Position numbers and translations under genes: made by a program
Notes under the pieces: generated by a model
The model's input: only the letters and a program-made list of their open reading frames with translations
Told to the model about the DNA's origin: nothing
The model's database searches: none
In this document: positions 25,392 through 35,446 of the stretch, piece after piece
Layout: each line of letters starts with the position of its first letter
Numbering within the stretch: the stretch's first letter is position 1
Assembly: GCF_003184185.1 (NCBI RefSeq)
Contig: NZ_QHJG01000026.1
Location: 1 to 64,000, forward strand
DNA length: 64,000 bases
DNA from: Legionella qingyii
GTDB lineage: Bacteria > Pseudomonadota > Gammaproteobacteria > Legionellales > Legionellaceae
Direction: 5' to 3'

Positions 25392-27266
25392 CTACATCGT
25401 TCCATAGGTTAATCTAGATTGGGGAATCTGTTGTAACGGTGTACATTCATTTACTGTAATAGCGATTTCCTTACGTGAAAAAATTGAATACGCTGATAAT
25501 TTTTCATTATTTATTACGTCTCGTCGTATTACCTTTAATGCCTCAATACAACGCGCAAATATATTAATGGTATCTGTCAGGTACTGATCCTGTTTTAACA
25601 AGCCAATATCTTGCAATAATTGCACATGAATTTCATGATGAATTGGGGCGTGAAGCCCTTGCATATCAGCCAGCTTATTCGAAACGAGTTCCAATCTCTC
25701 AATAAAGCGTTGATATTCAAGACTTGCAATCTTTTTTTCTATATTCCAAAAATTAGCAGAGCAAGCAGATATCCCCACCACAGGAATAAGAAGAAGCCAA
25801 GGTGCCAAAAGTGCAAGAGCCACGTATAGGTCACCCTGTTCCCTATAATATCCTCTTGTTTCATAGTCAAGCACTTCTTTATGAGATTCCAAATATTGGT
25901 AGGCATCAACAGCACTATAAATAAAATATAATATAATAACTAGTGAACAACAAATAGATCCACCCGACATACTTATTGTTGCCGCCCTAAAAAATGGATC
26001 AGCTTGTGGAGTGCGTCTTTGTAAGTCAGCTAAATAATCTTCCATCTGTTTAATCAAGCAATTCAAAACAATCCTATCATTATTTGAATGTTGATAGTGA
26101 TAAGTGATTGAAGATGAAGGAGATGATTTCGAAATATTGCGCCTTGCTACAGTATTGAGATTTATGTCTGATTTTAAATTATCTTTGAACGCTCTCGGCA
26201 TCTCCGCTAATATGGAGTCAGGGATGACTTCTTGTCCTATCATTAAGACAAAGTCTTCGTCATTTTTATAACCACGATCTTCAACTTTTTCTTTACCTTT
26301 TTCTGATTCAAGATATCTTTGATCTGACTCGATAAAAGTATACCCCCTAGCTGCATATGATAATATTTGATCTTTTGGTACGCTCACACTTTGCAGATAT
26401 AATGCCCGTGGAATCATTCCTGGATTACATAAATAATTGGCTCTAACTAACTCGACCAGGCTAAGAATTCCGCTATATCGTATATAAAGACTTTTCTCCA
26501 TTGGATCATATTTATCTTTTTGCTCGTCGAATAACCGAGCATAAGCACTTAAAAAGTGTGCCCTCTCTCTGCTTTTAAGACGAAGCAAAATATGTTCTTG
26601 ATCGCGGATAGGAAGTTGTCTATGCAACATAAATGAAGTGATATTTTCATTATTGAAAAGATGTAGGTCTGCTCCATTTTGAAATAGTTTTACTATGATC
26701 TGAATGAAATTTTTTATTGACTCCTCAACTATTGGTTGTTCTTTTCTGCAATCCAGAAGTGCTTGGTAGCATTTATGCAATGCCGTATTACCATCATCAT
26801 CTGCTTGATTAATAAATTCATTATCTTTATCTGAAATGACATGATGAAATAAGATATCTATAATTTTATGCTGACCAAGCCAAGCTGTTTTATGTAAAAG
26901 TGTAGATTTATATGTGTCACATGCAAAAATCAAAGTTTGTTGGTCGTCTTTTTTTGCCTGATTTAGTAGCTTTATAAAAATATCGCAAAATGAATCTTTT
27001 GCTGCATACCAAAAAACCGTTCTTAATTCATGGTCTTTTGTATAAATCACTTCATTATTTTTAATTTCATTAAATAAAAAGTTAGATAGTTCTTCATCAC
27101 CAGTTGCTAAGGCCAAATGTAACAGTGTTTTATTCTCTTCATCACACGCAAATAAAGAAGCAGGTGATCGTTCATTAATTAACTTAACCAGGTCTATCAC
27201 ATCCTCGTAGTTATTTTCTTTAATAGCTTTAATTAATGCATCTACAAAATAGTGTCTCGTGTACAT
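25392..27266 (-). CDS. Ankyrin-repeat protein with two membrane segments, effector candidate
   Basis: A 624-residue protein with AAGGAAG before its ATG. The first 230 residues hold about four or five ankyrin repeats; the clearest are ENKTLLHLALATGDEELSNFL, STLLHKTAWLGQHKIIDIL and GNTALHKCY. Two hydrophobic segments lie at about residues 430-455 (ICCSLVIILYFIYSAVDAY) and 478-505 (LALLAPWLLLIPVVGISA), forming a hairpin. A Lys/Glu-rich region follows. Ankyrin repeats plus an internal membrane hairpin and no signal peptide are typical of Legionella effectors that act on host membranes. I infer that role; partner unknown. Confidence 0.75.
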   Translation of the reverse strand: MYTRHYFVDALIKAIKENNYEDVIDLVKLINERSPASLFACDEENKTLLHLALATGDEELSNFLFNEIKNNEVIYTKDHELRTVFWYAAKDSFCDIFIKLLNQAKKDDQQTLIFACDTYKSTLLHKTAWLGQHKIIDILFHHVISDKDNEFINQADDDGNTALHKCYQALLDCRKEQPIVEESIKNFIQIIVKLFQNGADLHLFNNENITSFMLHRQLPIRDQEHILLRLKSRERAHFLSAYARLFDEQKDKYDPMEKSLYIRYSGILSLVELVRANYLCNPGMIPRALYLQSVSVPKDQILSYAARGYTFIESDQRYLESEKGKEKVEDRGYKNDEDFVLMIGQEVIPDSILAEMPRAFKDNLKSDINLNTVARRNISKSSPSSSITYHYQHSNNDRIVLNCLIKQMEDYLADLQRRTPQADPFFRAATISMSGGSICCSLVIILYFIYSAVDAYQYLESHKEVLDYETRGYYREQGDLYVALALLAPWLLLIPVVGISACSANFWNIEKKIASLEYQRFIERLELVSNKLADMQGLHAPIHHEIHVQLLQDIGLLKQDQYLTDTINIFARCIEALKVIRRDVINNEKLSAYSIFSRKEIAITVNECTPLQQIPQSRLTYGTM

Positions 27267-27450
27267 CCATAACTTCCTTAATTGTATTTAAAATTTTTAA
27301 TGTTTTTCAGTTTAATCGATAGATCAGATTTAACATCATTTGGATTTTAAAATCGATATTCATGTTTAGTACGATCCCGTACATCACTACAAAATCAGCA
27401 CTCACTGCGATCGATCAAAAATAAGGCAATAAAGAAACAATAAGACATGA

Positions 27451-28374
27451 CTAACTATCAGGTGAGCCTTCTTTAAACAAACCAAGTGCTTTTGCTATTT
27501 TCTTATTTAAAAACCGCTTAGGTAATAATCTTGGAAGTATCCAGTCTGAGAAGAGATTAGGGACCAAAACATAACGCGTTTGAGGATGAGGATTAGGTAA
27601 AATCTGATATACAAGTTCTCCCACTTTTTTTGCTGGTAAAGCAGATTGAGCAATCTTATGATAAATATAACTTTTAAATTTAAGTAACGGTTTTGCATAA
27701 ATTGATTTACGCAGTTTATCATCACTAACCAGGTCTTCACTCTTATGCCAAATCGCGGTATTAATCATTCCTGGACCAATAAGCACGACATCAATACCAT
27801 AAATCATTAATTCAATTCTTAATGTATCTGAAAACGCTTCCAGACCATATTTTGAGATAGAATACGGACCGAAAAATGGTCTACATATTTTACCTGATAT
27901 AGAACCTATGTTAATAATTTTTCCAGGTTTTCCTTTCAGAGATTCATCAGCACCAAGTAAAGAAACAAAAGCTTGAGTTACCTGAATTTGCCCAATAACA
28001 TTGACTTCAAATTGACGGCGAAATTCTTCAATCGGCGTTTCAATTAATGGCCCAACAACAGCAATCCCTGCATTATTAATCAATCCCCAGAGCATTTCAC
28101 CCTGTAATTGTTCACGTACCATTTGGGCTGCATTTCTAACCGCAATTTGATCGGTTATATCAAAAGTAAGAGGAACAAAAAGAGGGCCGAGTTCATTAAT
28201 TAGACGTTGTGCATCATTTTGATTACGCACACTTCCAAAAACTCTTACGCCCTGAGCAACCAGTTGCCTAGCTATAGCATAGCCAATTCCAGATGAAACT
28301 CCTGTAACCACTACGGAACGGATTTTAGGCTCCTTGCCTGCTGGTTCAACCAGATGTTTTGAAATCCTTTTCAT
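27451..28374 (-). CDS. Short-chain dehydrogenase/reductase
   Basis: A 307-residue NAD(P)-dependent oxidoreductase of the classical SDR family. The cofactor motif is TGVSSGIG, followed by NNAG and the active site S-x(12)-Y-x-x-x-K (GSISGKICRPFFGPYSISK). It starts at the ATG at 28374; a TTG just before is less likely. It is the third gene of a likely DUF1820-hpt-SDR unit (gaps of 38 and 53 bp). Substrate not predictable; a retinol- or steroid-dehydrogenase-like C-terminus is visible. Confidence 0.9.
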   Translation of the reverse strand: MKRISKHLVEPAGKEPKIRSVVVTGVSSGIGYAIARQLVAQGVRVFGSVRNQNDAQRLINELGPLFVPLTFDITDQIAVRNAAQMVREQLQGEMLWGLINNAGIAVVGPLIETPIEEFRRQFEVNVIGQIQVTQAFVSLLGADESLKGKPGKIINIGSISGKICRPFFGPYSISKYGLEAFSDTLRIELMIYGIDVVLIGPGMINTAIWHKSEDLVSDDKLRKSIYAKPLLKFKSYIYHKIAQSALPAKKVGELVYQILPNPHPQTRYVLVPNLFSDWILPRLLPKRFLNKKIAKALGLFKEGSPDS

Positions 28375-28427
28375 CAATTAATACCTGTATGGTATAAGTA
28401 TTTTAGTTCATCAAGCTACGATTTTGA

Positions 28428-28988
28428 TTATTCATGCTCAGGATGTACTACAAAAATTCCTGGGGCATTTCTCAAGTATTCATTGTAATCCATGCCATAT
28501 CCAAATATATAATGATCTTCAACTTGTAAGCCCACAAAATCAGCTTTTTGCAATCCATTTGGGACACGTTTTCGGTACTTATCCACCAAAACAGCGCTGT
28601 AAACTTTTTCAGCCCCCAAGGATTTTATTTCATCGATAATTGCTGCCAGCGTAACACCACCATCAAGAATATCATCAACAACAAGAACAGTCCTGCCTTG
28701 CAAATTAGCCGATGGCTTTACCTTCCAAACAATATCTCCACCTGTTGTCTCGCCTCGATAGCGAGTTGCATGTACGTAATCTACTTCTAATGGAAAATCC
28801 AATCGTGGAAGTAAATTGCCTAAAAGGACTAATCCCCCTACCATAACACAGACAAGTACAGGATTTTGATCTTGCAATTCCTTATGTATATTAATTGCCA
28901 TTCGATCAAGAGCGGCCTCAACTTCATTAGTTGTAAACAAACAAGATGATTTTTCGTAAACTTCTTTAATTTTATCGGGAATAGTCAT
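28428..28988 (-). CDS. hpt: Hypoxanthine-guanine phosphoribosyltransferase
   Basis: A 186-residue enzyme of purine salvage, transferring the phosphoribosyl group of PRPP to hypoxanthine or guanine. The PRPP-binding motif [14 protein letters not shown] is at about residue 99. The flexible-loop region [10 protein letters not shown] and the base-contacting VDKYRKR follow the proteobacterial Hpt pattern. GAGGAC precedes the ATG at 28988. It lies between DUF1820 and SDR genes on the same strand, with gaps short enough for cotranscription. Confidence 0.92.
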   Translation of the reverse strand: MTIPDKIKEVYEKSSCLFTTNEVEAALDRMAINIHKELQDQNPVLVCVMVGGLVLLGNLLPRLDFPLEVDYVHATRYRGETTGGDIVWKVKPSANLQGRTVLVVDDILDGGVTLAAIIDEIKSLGAEKVYSAVLVDKYRKRVPNGLQKADFVGLQVEDHYIFGYGMDYNEYLRNAPGIFVVHPEHE

Positions 28989-29026
28989 TATCAGTCCTCG
29001 GGGCAGAGCAGGTTATTGGGATACAT

Positions 29027-29353
29027 TTAATCTTTTATTTTTCCTGTACCAGGAAAAGGGCTAACTTTACTTCCATAGCCTGGATTATCTTTTACTTTGG
29101 CTGTCCCTTGTTTTGTAACTTCATCGATACGATAGATTGAATGCATCGGAATAAATGTCCGCTTTACACCATTAAATTCAATCTTTAACCGCTCTTCAGA
29201 AGGGTCAACAACTAATGCTGTTTGTTCACCAAACACCAATTCTTCGACCTCGAGAAACCCAAACATCTCACTTTCTTTAATGGAACGTGCATAAATTTCA
29301 TAAATTGCTTCTTGATTAGCAAAAGTGATTCTGAATATCGTTTTTTTATTCAT
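29027..29353 (-). CDS. DUF1820 family protein
   Basis: A 108-residue protein with a conserved small beta fold. It matches DUF1820 by its start (KKTIFRITFANQEAIYEIYA), the FGFLEVEELVFGE block and the tail with FIPMHSIYRIDEV and PFPGTG. Members are widespread in gammaproteobacteria and have no established role. It starts at an ATG and precedes hpt by 38 bp. Confidence 0.88.
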   Translation of the reverse strand: MNKKTIFRITFANQEAIYEIYARSIKESEMFGFLEVEELVFGEQTALVVDPSEERLKIEFNGVKRTFIPMHSIYRIDEVTKQGTAKVKDNPGYGSKVSPFPGTGKIKD

Positions 29354-29532
29354 AAGATTAACCTGTTTTTATGGCAAAGCAAATTATACAAAAACAAAGG
29401 CACTCTATTCAAATTAAATTAGCGTGCATCAATTATAACTCGCAAAAGAAAACATTACTCAAGAGCAATTTGGACGGGATAATAACATTTGATATGACTT
29501 TTAAATGAAAAGATCAATAATCTATATTATTT

Positions 29533-30309
29533 TTATTTATCAAGGGGATAAATACTGGAGGTCTGAGAAGAAAAAATAACTGGCTGCAATGGAGCCTGGT
29601 AATCTTTCATTGGTAATTGCGCGGGATTTACCTGTAATACAGGTTCTATAACCTGATACTTTTGAGCAACATAACAGTAAAAACCAGAAGGTAAAGGCCA
29701 AAGCATTTTGCCTATTTCATCCAAAAAAGTAAATTTTTTAATTAATGAGGCGTTATTAACCGGAGGAATATAGCAAAAGTTGCTTAGAGAATGCTGTCTA
29801 TAACCTCTTTGCAAAAAAATCCGATTTAGGTTAAACGGCGTTCGCATTTTAACTTTTTGATCACTGTAGCAGTGCAGAAACCCGGATTTCATTGCCCCAC
29901 CCCAAAGACTCCAAGGATTAATGCTTAATAAAATAACAAACCCCATTGGATTAAGAACGCGATCAATTTCATCAATCAAGCTAAAACTATTGGCAAAAGG
30001 TTCAAGAGTGAGTGGTACAATTATACAATCAACACTATTACGATCTAGTGGAAGCTGATGTAAGGCACATTCAATCTGAACTTTATTTGCTATATAAAAA
30101 GGAGACGCAATCCACTTATTGATATAATTAAATTTTTTTAGCCATATATTATCGCCGCAATTCCCCAATTGCAGTAATGTATTGCCATGTGAATAGTCAC
30201 TTTCATGTTCAAGATTTACTAAAAATTCATGAGCAGCAAAAAGCCCAAGAGGCGATTGAAACCATTTATTCAGGGCGCGATATTGTTTAATTTGCCGTTC
30301 GATCAACAA
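29533..30309 (-). CDS. SAM-dependent methyltransferase-like protein
   Basis: A 258-residue protein with a class I methyltransferase (type 11-like) pattern: LLQLGNCGDN as a diverged glycine-rich motif I, then DCIIVPLTLE and IDEIDRVLNPMGFVILLSIN as motifs II and III. No ATG is near the N-terminus, so translation probably starts at one of two TTG codons (30309 or 30306), with AAAGG upstream. The glycine motif is weak, so activity is uncertain. Divergent from pilB across 264 bp. Similar genes annotated as SAM-dependent methyltransferases lie beside other loci in Legionella. Substrate unknown. Confidence 0.72.
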   Translation of the reverse strand: MLIERQIKQYRALNKWFQSPLGLFAAHEFLVNLEHESDYSHGNTLLQLGNCGDNIWLKKFNYINKWIASPFYIANKVQIECALHQLPLDRNSVDCIIVPLTLEPFANSFSLIDEIDRVLNPMGFVILLSINPWSLWGGAMKSGFLHCYSDQKVKMRTPFNLNRIFLQRGYRQHSLSNFCYIPPVNNASLIKKFTFLDEIGKMLWPLPSGFYCYVAQKYQVIEPVLQVNPAQLPMKDYQAPLQPVIFSSQTSSIYPLDK

Positions 30310-30574
30310 AATAATACCTTTTAAAATAGTTAATCCTGAATTAAACTACAATACAACGAGTTTCATATACATACAATCCATTTTTTGATTTTAAATAGTG
30401 TCTAGGTGACTTAGTAGAACCCATGAATTCTGGACGAATCAACCATTTGACGATTGTTATGACATTACTCCTCGCTTCGGACTGAATTCGAACAACACGA
30501 ACATTAATGGAACACGTGAATTTATTAAATTGATTAACTATATTTAATATTATAATAAATACTTACTGGAACTT

Positions 30575-32296
30575 ATGTTAGGAAGCGATGAATTTAAATT
30601 ATATGGAATAGGACAATTGTTTGTCCTTGAAAAGCTTTTGGATAAACCACAAGCTATAGAGTTCTGTAAACATGCCGCTGCAGAAAAAATCTCTTTAGTT
30701 CAATACCTTGTTAAAAATAACATTTTATCAGCCACACAAATCGCACTCACAGCATCCCATAATTTTGGTGCTCCTATGCTGGATTTGGACTGCATTGACA
30801 TCGATTCCATTCCTACGAATCTGGTAAATGAAAAATTAATTCGTCGACATTCAATGGTTCCTCTATTCCGTCGAGGAAATAACTTATATCTTGCAACAGA
30901 GGATCCCAGCAAACAAGTTTCTTTAAAGGAGATCCAATTCCATACGGGACTTAATATACATGCAATTATCGTTGAAGCAGATAAGCTGAGTGCATTAATT
31001 GATCATTTACTCACCGTAAAAGAAACTGAAGGTTTATCCGAATTTGTTGGAGATACTGCTGAGTTCGATGGAATAATTATTAATGAGGAAGAAGAAGAGC
31101 GTGATACAACTGTTGTCACTTCGATAACAGAAGATGCTCCTATAGTTAAATTCGTTAATAAAATACTTCTTGATGCCATCAAACAAGGAGCATCTGATAT
31201 CCACTTTGAACCCTATGAAAAAGAGTATCGCATACGCTATCGTCAAGATGGTATTTTACACGAAATTGCAACTCCTCCTGGAACTTTAGCTACGCGAATT
31301 ACTGCACGCATAAAAATCATGTCCAGTTTGGATATTTCCGAGAGACGAATTCCTCAAGATGGTGGTTTTAAAATGAAAATATCCAAAACCAGATCCATTG
31401 ATTTTCGTGTAAGCACCTGCCCTACTACCGCAGGTGAAAAAGTTGTTATGAGGATCTTGGACCCCGGTTCTGCAAAATTAGGTATCGAAGCGTTAGGTTT
31501 TAGCCCTATCCAAAAAGAATATTTTAAACATTCAATTGAACGACCTCAAGGGATGATCCTGGTAACAGGACCAACAGGAAGTGGTAAAACGGTAACATTA
31601 TATACCGCATTAAATATTCTTAATACTAAAGAAGTCAATATTTCCACTGCCGAAGATCCCGTGGAAATAAAAGTAACAGGAATTAATCAGGTTAATATAA
31701 ACCCTAAAGCAGGGTTAACATTTTCTAATGCGTTACGTTCTTTTTTACGCCAAGACCCTGATATCATCATGGTAGGCGAGATACGTGATTTGGAAACGGC
31801 TGAAATAGCAGTTAAAGCTGCTCAAACAGGACATTTAGTGCTCTCAACATTGCATACGAATAGTGCAGCTGAAACATTAAATCGTTTAGTTAATATGGGT
31901 ATTGCAACATTTAATGTAGCGAGCTCCGTAACACTGATTATTGCTCAGCGTTTAGCTCGAAAGTTATGTGAACATTGTAAAGTCTTAAGAGATGACTTCA
32001 ACAAACCAGGGTTATTAGAGTTAGGTTTTACCGAAGCTGATATAGAGGGAATTAAGTTATACAAAGCGGGGGGATGCGCAAGGTGTACCAGCGGATATCG
32101 AGGAAGAATAGGATTATTTGAAGTATTGCCTATGACTAAGAAACTAGGCCAGATCATCATGGCAGGAGGAAACTCCTTGGAAATATTAAAGATTGCTCAG
32201 GAAGAAGGGATGATTACTATTTATCAATCCGGACTTGAAAAGATAAAGCAAGGTATTACAACTATTGAGGAAGTCAATCGGGTAACCGTTGATTAA
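30575..32296 (+). CDS. pilB: Type IV pilus assembly ATPase PilB
   Basis: A 573-residue cytoplasmic ATPase powering pilus extension. It has the N-terminal MshEN domain, Walker A in GPTGSGKTVTLYTAL, the Asp box EDPVEIKVTGINQVNINP, Walker B IIMVGEIRDLETAEIA and the His box LSTLHTNSAAE. The zinc tetracysteine motif is complete (CEHC and CARC). It is the first gene of a pilB-pilC-pilD cluster, with pilC only 10 bp downstream. In Legionella this system is needed for pili and competence, and PilD also serves type II secretion. Confidence 0.97.
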   Translation: MLGSDEFKLYGIGQLFVLEKLLDKPQAIEFCKHAAAEKISLVQYLVKNNILSATQIALTASHNFGAPMLDLDCIDIDSIPTNLVNEKLIRRHSMVPLFRRGNNLYLATEDPSKQVSLKEIQFHTGLNIHAIIVEADKLSALIDHLLTVKETEGLSEFVGDTAEFDGIIINEEEEERDTTVVTSITEDAPIVKFVNKILLDAIKQGASDIHFEPYEKEYRIRYRQDGILHEIATPPGTLATRITARIKIMSSLDISERRIPQDGGFKMKISKTRSIDFRVSTCPTTAGEKVVMRILDPGSAKLGIEALGFSPIQKEYFKHSIERPQGMILVTGPTGSGKTVTLYTALNILNTKEVNISTAEDPVEIKVTGINQVNINPKAGLTFSNALRSFLRQDPDIIMVGEIRDLETAEIAVKAAQTGHLVLSTLHTNSAAETLNRLVNMGIATFNVASSVTLIIAQRLARKLCEHCKVLRDDFNKPGLLELGFTEADIEGIKLYKAGGCARCTSGYRGRIGLFEVLPMTKKLGQIIMAGGNSLEILKIAQEEGMITIYQSGLEKIKQGITTIEEVNRVTVD

Positions 32297-32306
32297 CTAT
32301 GCAAAA

Positions 32307-33527
32307 ATGAAAAAAAATGCCAATACCACCTTAACTTTTCATTACACTGGCGTTAATAAAGCAGCTCAAAAAATAAATGGAGATATTGAGGCTCGAAGTC
32401 TTGCTTTAGCCAAAGTGGAGTTACGAAAGCAAGGAATTGTTGTTAATAAAATTGCTAAAAAACGCGCGCCTCTATTCAGTCTAAAAAGCAAAAAAATAAA
32501 ATCAGCGGATATAACCGTATTTAGCCGCCAATTAGCGACAATGATTGAATCAGGGATCCCTTTAGTACAATCTTTTGATATTGTTGCAAAAGGACAATCC
32601 AATAAGCGATTCAAAGAATTAATTGAAACAATTAAGCGAGATGTTGAAACAGGTTTAACGCTCTCAGAATCATTGAAAAAATTCCCAGCGCATTTTAATG
32701 AATTATTTTGCAATTTGGTGGAGGCTGGTGAGAAATCGGGCTCCCTAGATATCATGCTGGATAAAGTTGCAACCTATAAGGAAAAAATTGAAACCATAAA
32801 GAAGAAAATTAAAAAGGCATTAACTTATCCCCTCGCCGTGTTAGTTGTTGCTTTTTTGGTTACGGCAGGCTTACTTATTTTCGTAGTACCTCAATTTGAA
32901 GCGTTATTCAAAGGTTTTGGTGCGGACTTGCCCGCAATGACCCAAGCTGTAGTGAGTATGTCCAAATTTTTTCAATCCTATTGGTATTTAATTTTTGGAA
33001 TTTTGGGTGGTGGGATTTATGCATTTATCTATGCAGAAAAACACTCACCGCAATTTGCGCAAAATGTAGATAAAGCACTGCTAAAAATACCGGTAATTGG
33101 CCCTATTATTGAAAAAGCGGCGATTGCTCGTTTTGCAAGGACTCTATCAATTACCTTTGCTGCGGGCCTGCCTTTAGTTGAGGCACTTAAATCCGTAGCA
33201 GGAGCTACGGGGAATATTATTTTCGCCAAAGCCACCGATAATATTAGGGAAGAGGTATCCACCGGGCAGCAAATGAATAAAGCCATGGAAAACACTCAAT
33301 TATTTCCTAATATGGTGATCCAAATGGTTGCAATTGGTGAGGAATCAGGAGCTCTAGAAAAAATGTTAAGTAAGGTGGCTGATTTTTATGAAGAAGATGT
33401 TGATAATGCAGTCGACTCACTGAGTAGTTTATTAGAACCTATTATTATGTGTGTTCTAGGTGTCTTGGTAGGTGGACTTGTTGTTGCAATGTATTTGCCC
33501 ATCTTTAAACTTGGATCTGCGGTATAA
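32307..33527 (+). CDS. pilC: Type IV pilus inner-membrane platform protein PilC
   Basis: A 406-residue protein. Start is the ATG at 32307; an upstream TTG overlaps pilB and lacks a ribosome binding site. Two tandem GspF domains (SRQLATMIESGIPLVQSFD and ARTLSITFAAGLPLVEAL) and three membrane segments match PilC. The GEESGALEKML and AGEKSGSLDIML motifs mark the ends of each domain. It forms the platform that couples PilB to pilin insertion. 127 bp separate it from pilD, filled by a palindromic repeat. Confidence 0.96.
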   Translation: MKKNANTTLTFHYTGVNKAAQKINGDIEARSLALAKVELRKQGIVVNKIAKKRAPLFSLKSKKIKSADITVFSRQLATMIESGIPLVQSFDIVAKGQSNKRFKELIETIKRDVETGLTLSESLKKFPAHFNELFCNLVEAGEKSGSLDIMLDKVATYKEKIETIKKKIKKALTYPLAVLVVAFLVTAGLLIFVVPQFEALFKGFGADLPAMTQAVVSMSKFFQSYWYLIFGILGGGIYAFIYAEKHSPQFAQNVDKALLKIPVIGPIIEKAAIARFARTLSITFAAGLPLVEALKSVAGATGNIIFAKATDNIREEVSTGQQMNKAMENTQLFPNMVIQMVAIGEESGALEKMLSKVADFYEEDVDNAVDSLSSLLEPIIMCVLGVLVGGLVVAMYLPIFKLGSAV

Positions 33528-33560
33528 AACATTTAATAATTATATCCTAATAGCTTATTT

Positions 33561-33632
33561 AGCCTGGGTGCAGCGAAGCGAATCCCCAGGAAATTTATGA
33601 CCTAAAATCCAGGTTGCGCTTCGCTGCACCTA
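33561..33632. repeat. Palindromic repeat between pilC and pilD
   Basis: The arms are GGGTGCAGCGAAGCG (33566-33580) and CGCTTCGCTGCACCT (33617-33631), one mismatch, flanked by CCAGG-type ends. A partial copy (CACTTCGCTGCACCCAG) is at 52962-52978. The element interrupts the pil cluster but spares both genes. Mobile REP-like or MITE-like origin is inferred. Confidence 0.7.
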
Positions 33633-33654
33633 GATATTTTGGCAGGATCATTCA

Positions 33655-34518
33655 ATGATATATGACCTTATTAGTAATCATACTTGGTTTATGTACCTTG
33701 TAATTGCTCTATTTTCGCTTGCAGTGGGTAGTTTGCTTAACGTGATTATTTATCGCTTGCCTATCATGTTAGAAAGAGAATGGAAACAACAATATAATGA
33801 ACTGGTTGGTGGCAAAAATGAAGAAGAGCAACAACCAATTAATTTATTTTTGCCAAGATCTTTTTGTCCATCATGTAAAGCCATGGTTAAAGCTTGGCAA
33901 AATGTCCCGATTTTAAGCTATTTATTTCTACGTGGACGTTGTTACCAATGTAAAAGCCCTATTTCTATCCGCTATCCTTTGATTGAATTAGGCACCATGC
34001 TCCTTTCATTATATGCGAGTTGGCATTTTGGCTTTACCTTACAATTGATTTTTGTATTGATTGCTATTTGGATTTTAATTTGTTTATTTTTCATTGATTT
34101 GGACCATCAAATTTTACCTGACAGTCTTACCTTAAGTTTATTGTGGATAGGTCTTATTGCCAATACTGAAAATCTATTTACTTCATTACCTCAAGCAGTT
34201 CTTAGCGCTGCGGGAGCCTACATGGGATTATGGATATTTATCAAAATATTTTATTTATTTACTGGAAAAATAGGTATGGGTAATGGAGATTTTAAATTAT
34301 TTGCTGCATTTGGAGCATGGTTTGGTTGGGTATTTTTACCGTTAATTCTCCTTCTTTCGTCAATTGGTGGTACAATCATTGGTTTATTGTATTTACGTTT
34401 ACAAGGTAAAACCAAAGATACTGCGATCCCATTTGGTCCCTTTTTGTGTGTAAGCGGATTAATTTCTTTATTCTGGGGACAAAGTATAGTGAACTGGTAC
34501 TTGCATCTTTGGATGTAG
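33655..34518 (+). CDS. pilD: Prepilin peptidase and N-methyltransferase PilD
   Basis: A 287-residue integral membrane aspartyl protease that cleaves and methylates type IV pilins and type II pseudopilins. It has SLLNVIIYRLP at the N-terminus, then two zinc-binding Cys pairs (CPSC and CYQC). The catalytic Asp residues are in DLDHQILPD and GNGDFK. Eight membrane segments are apparent. GCAGGA precedes the ATG at 33655. It follows pilC after a repeat, and a HAD phosphatase follows after 21 bp. The coaE-yacG genes usual after pilD in other gammaproteobacteria are absent here. Confidence 0.96.
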   Translation: MIYDLISNHTWFMYLVIALFSLAVGSLLNVIIYRLPIMLEREWKQQYNELVGGKNEEEQQPINLFLPRSFCPSCKAMVKAWQNVPILSYLFLRGRCYQCKSPISIRYPLIELGTMLLSLYASWHFGFTLQLIFVLIAIWILICLFFIDLDHQILPDSLTLSLLWIGLIANTENLFTSLPQAVLSAAGAYMGLWIFIKIFYLFTGKIGMGNGDFKLFAAFGAWFGWVFLPLILLLSSIGGTIIGLLYLRLQGKTKDTAIPFGPFLCVSGLISLFWGQSIVNWYLHLWM

Positions 34519-34539
34519 ATGAATAATCAGGATTCATAA

Positions 34540-35313
34540 ATGCCTTATCAAGTTATTTTATTTGATCTAGATGACACGCTAATTGATTTTACCTATTCCC
34601 AACGCATGGGATTGTTAAATATCTATAAACAATTTTACTCAAAAGTCGAATACACTCTTTTTGAGCGTCTATATAAAGAAATTAATACTAGTCTATGGAA
34701 TCAAGTTGGGTCGGAAAAAAATGCACTCATGCCAAGCGATGTCAGGTTATTACGATTCGTACAGTTAAATCAAAAGCTCTTTTGCACTACTCCTGTTGAA
34801 GTGATTGCAGATGAATATGATATCAATCTTTGTGTTCACGCGCATTGGATACCTAACGTGAGAACGGCTATTCAATTCTTACATCAAAAAGGACATATTT
34901 TAGGTATTATTACTAATGGTTTCGTCGAGACACAAGAAGAAAAAAGGCAACGACTCCAGTTAAATAATTGGTTTGACTGTTATATTGTTTCTGATGAAGT
35001 TGGCGTAGCGAAACCTAACTTAGAAATTTTTAATATTGCCATACAAGAAATCACGAGGAAGCGCAAACAAGTGATTGAAAAAAACTCAATATTAATGGTG
35101 GGTGATTCGATTATTAGTGATGGTTATGGAGCAAAGAACTTTGGAATCGATTATTGTTTTATTAATAATCGATCGGTAAATCATGAATCTTCTGCCCCCC
35201 CTATTAGATACACCATTAGCTCTGTTGCTCATCTGCCAGCCTGCATAGGCTATGAAACTGAATATATGAATTTTTTAGAATCGCGCAGAACTAGTGATCA
35301 GGTACTCATTTAA
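34540..35313 (+). CDS. HAD superfamily phosphatase, YjjG-like
   Basis: A 257-residue hydrolase with all four HAD motifs: FDLDDTL, the Thr in IITNGF, K in KPNLEIF and GDSIISDGYGAKNFG. The all-helical cap and the way it reads (LDDTLIDF...LMPSDVRLLRFVQL) resemble YjjG-type nucleotidases. Likely a house-cleaning pyrimidine-nucleotide phosphatase. The gene follows pilD by 21 bp and may be cotranscribed with it. Confidence 0.88.
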   Translation: MPYQVILFDLDDTLIDFTYSQRMGLLNIYKQFYSKVEYTLFERLYKEINTSLWNQVGSEKNALMPSDVRLLRFVQLNQKLFCTTPVEVIADEYDINLCVHAHWIPNVRTAIQFLHQKGHILGIITNGFVETQEEKRQRLQLNNWFDCYIVSDEVGVAKPNLEIFNIAIQEITRKRKQVIEKNSILMVGDSIISDGYGAKNFGIDYCFINNRSVNHESSAPPIRYTISSVAHLPACIGYETEYMNFLESRRTSDQVLI

Positions 35314-35446
35314 TTGCACCAATACTGAAAATGATGTTTCTTGAATAAAAGAAAATAAACATTAATATCAACATTTACAATCAGAATACAATTAGCAGAA
35401 AATAAATTATTTCTATCTTGACTCAGACTCAAGCTAAAGGATTGAT

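Noticed and set aside
30365..30545. GC-richer patch upstream of pilB as a gene fragment
   Set aside because: No open frame with protein-like pattern and no repeat arms; probably ordinary promoter region.
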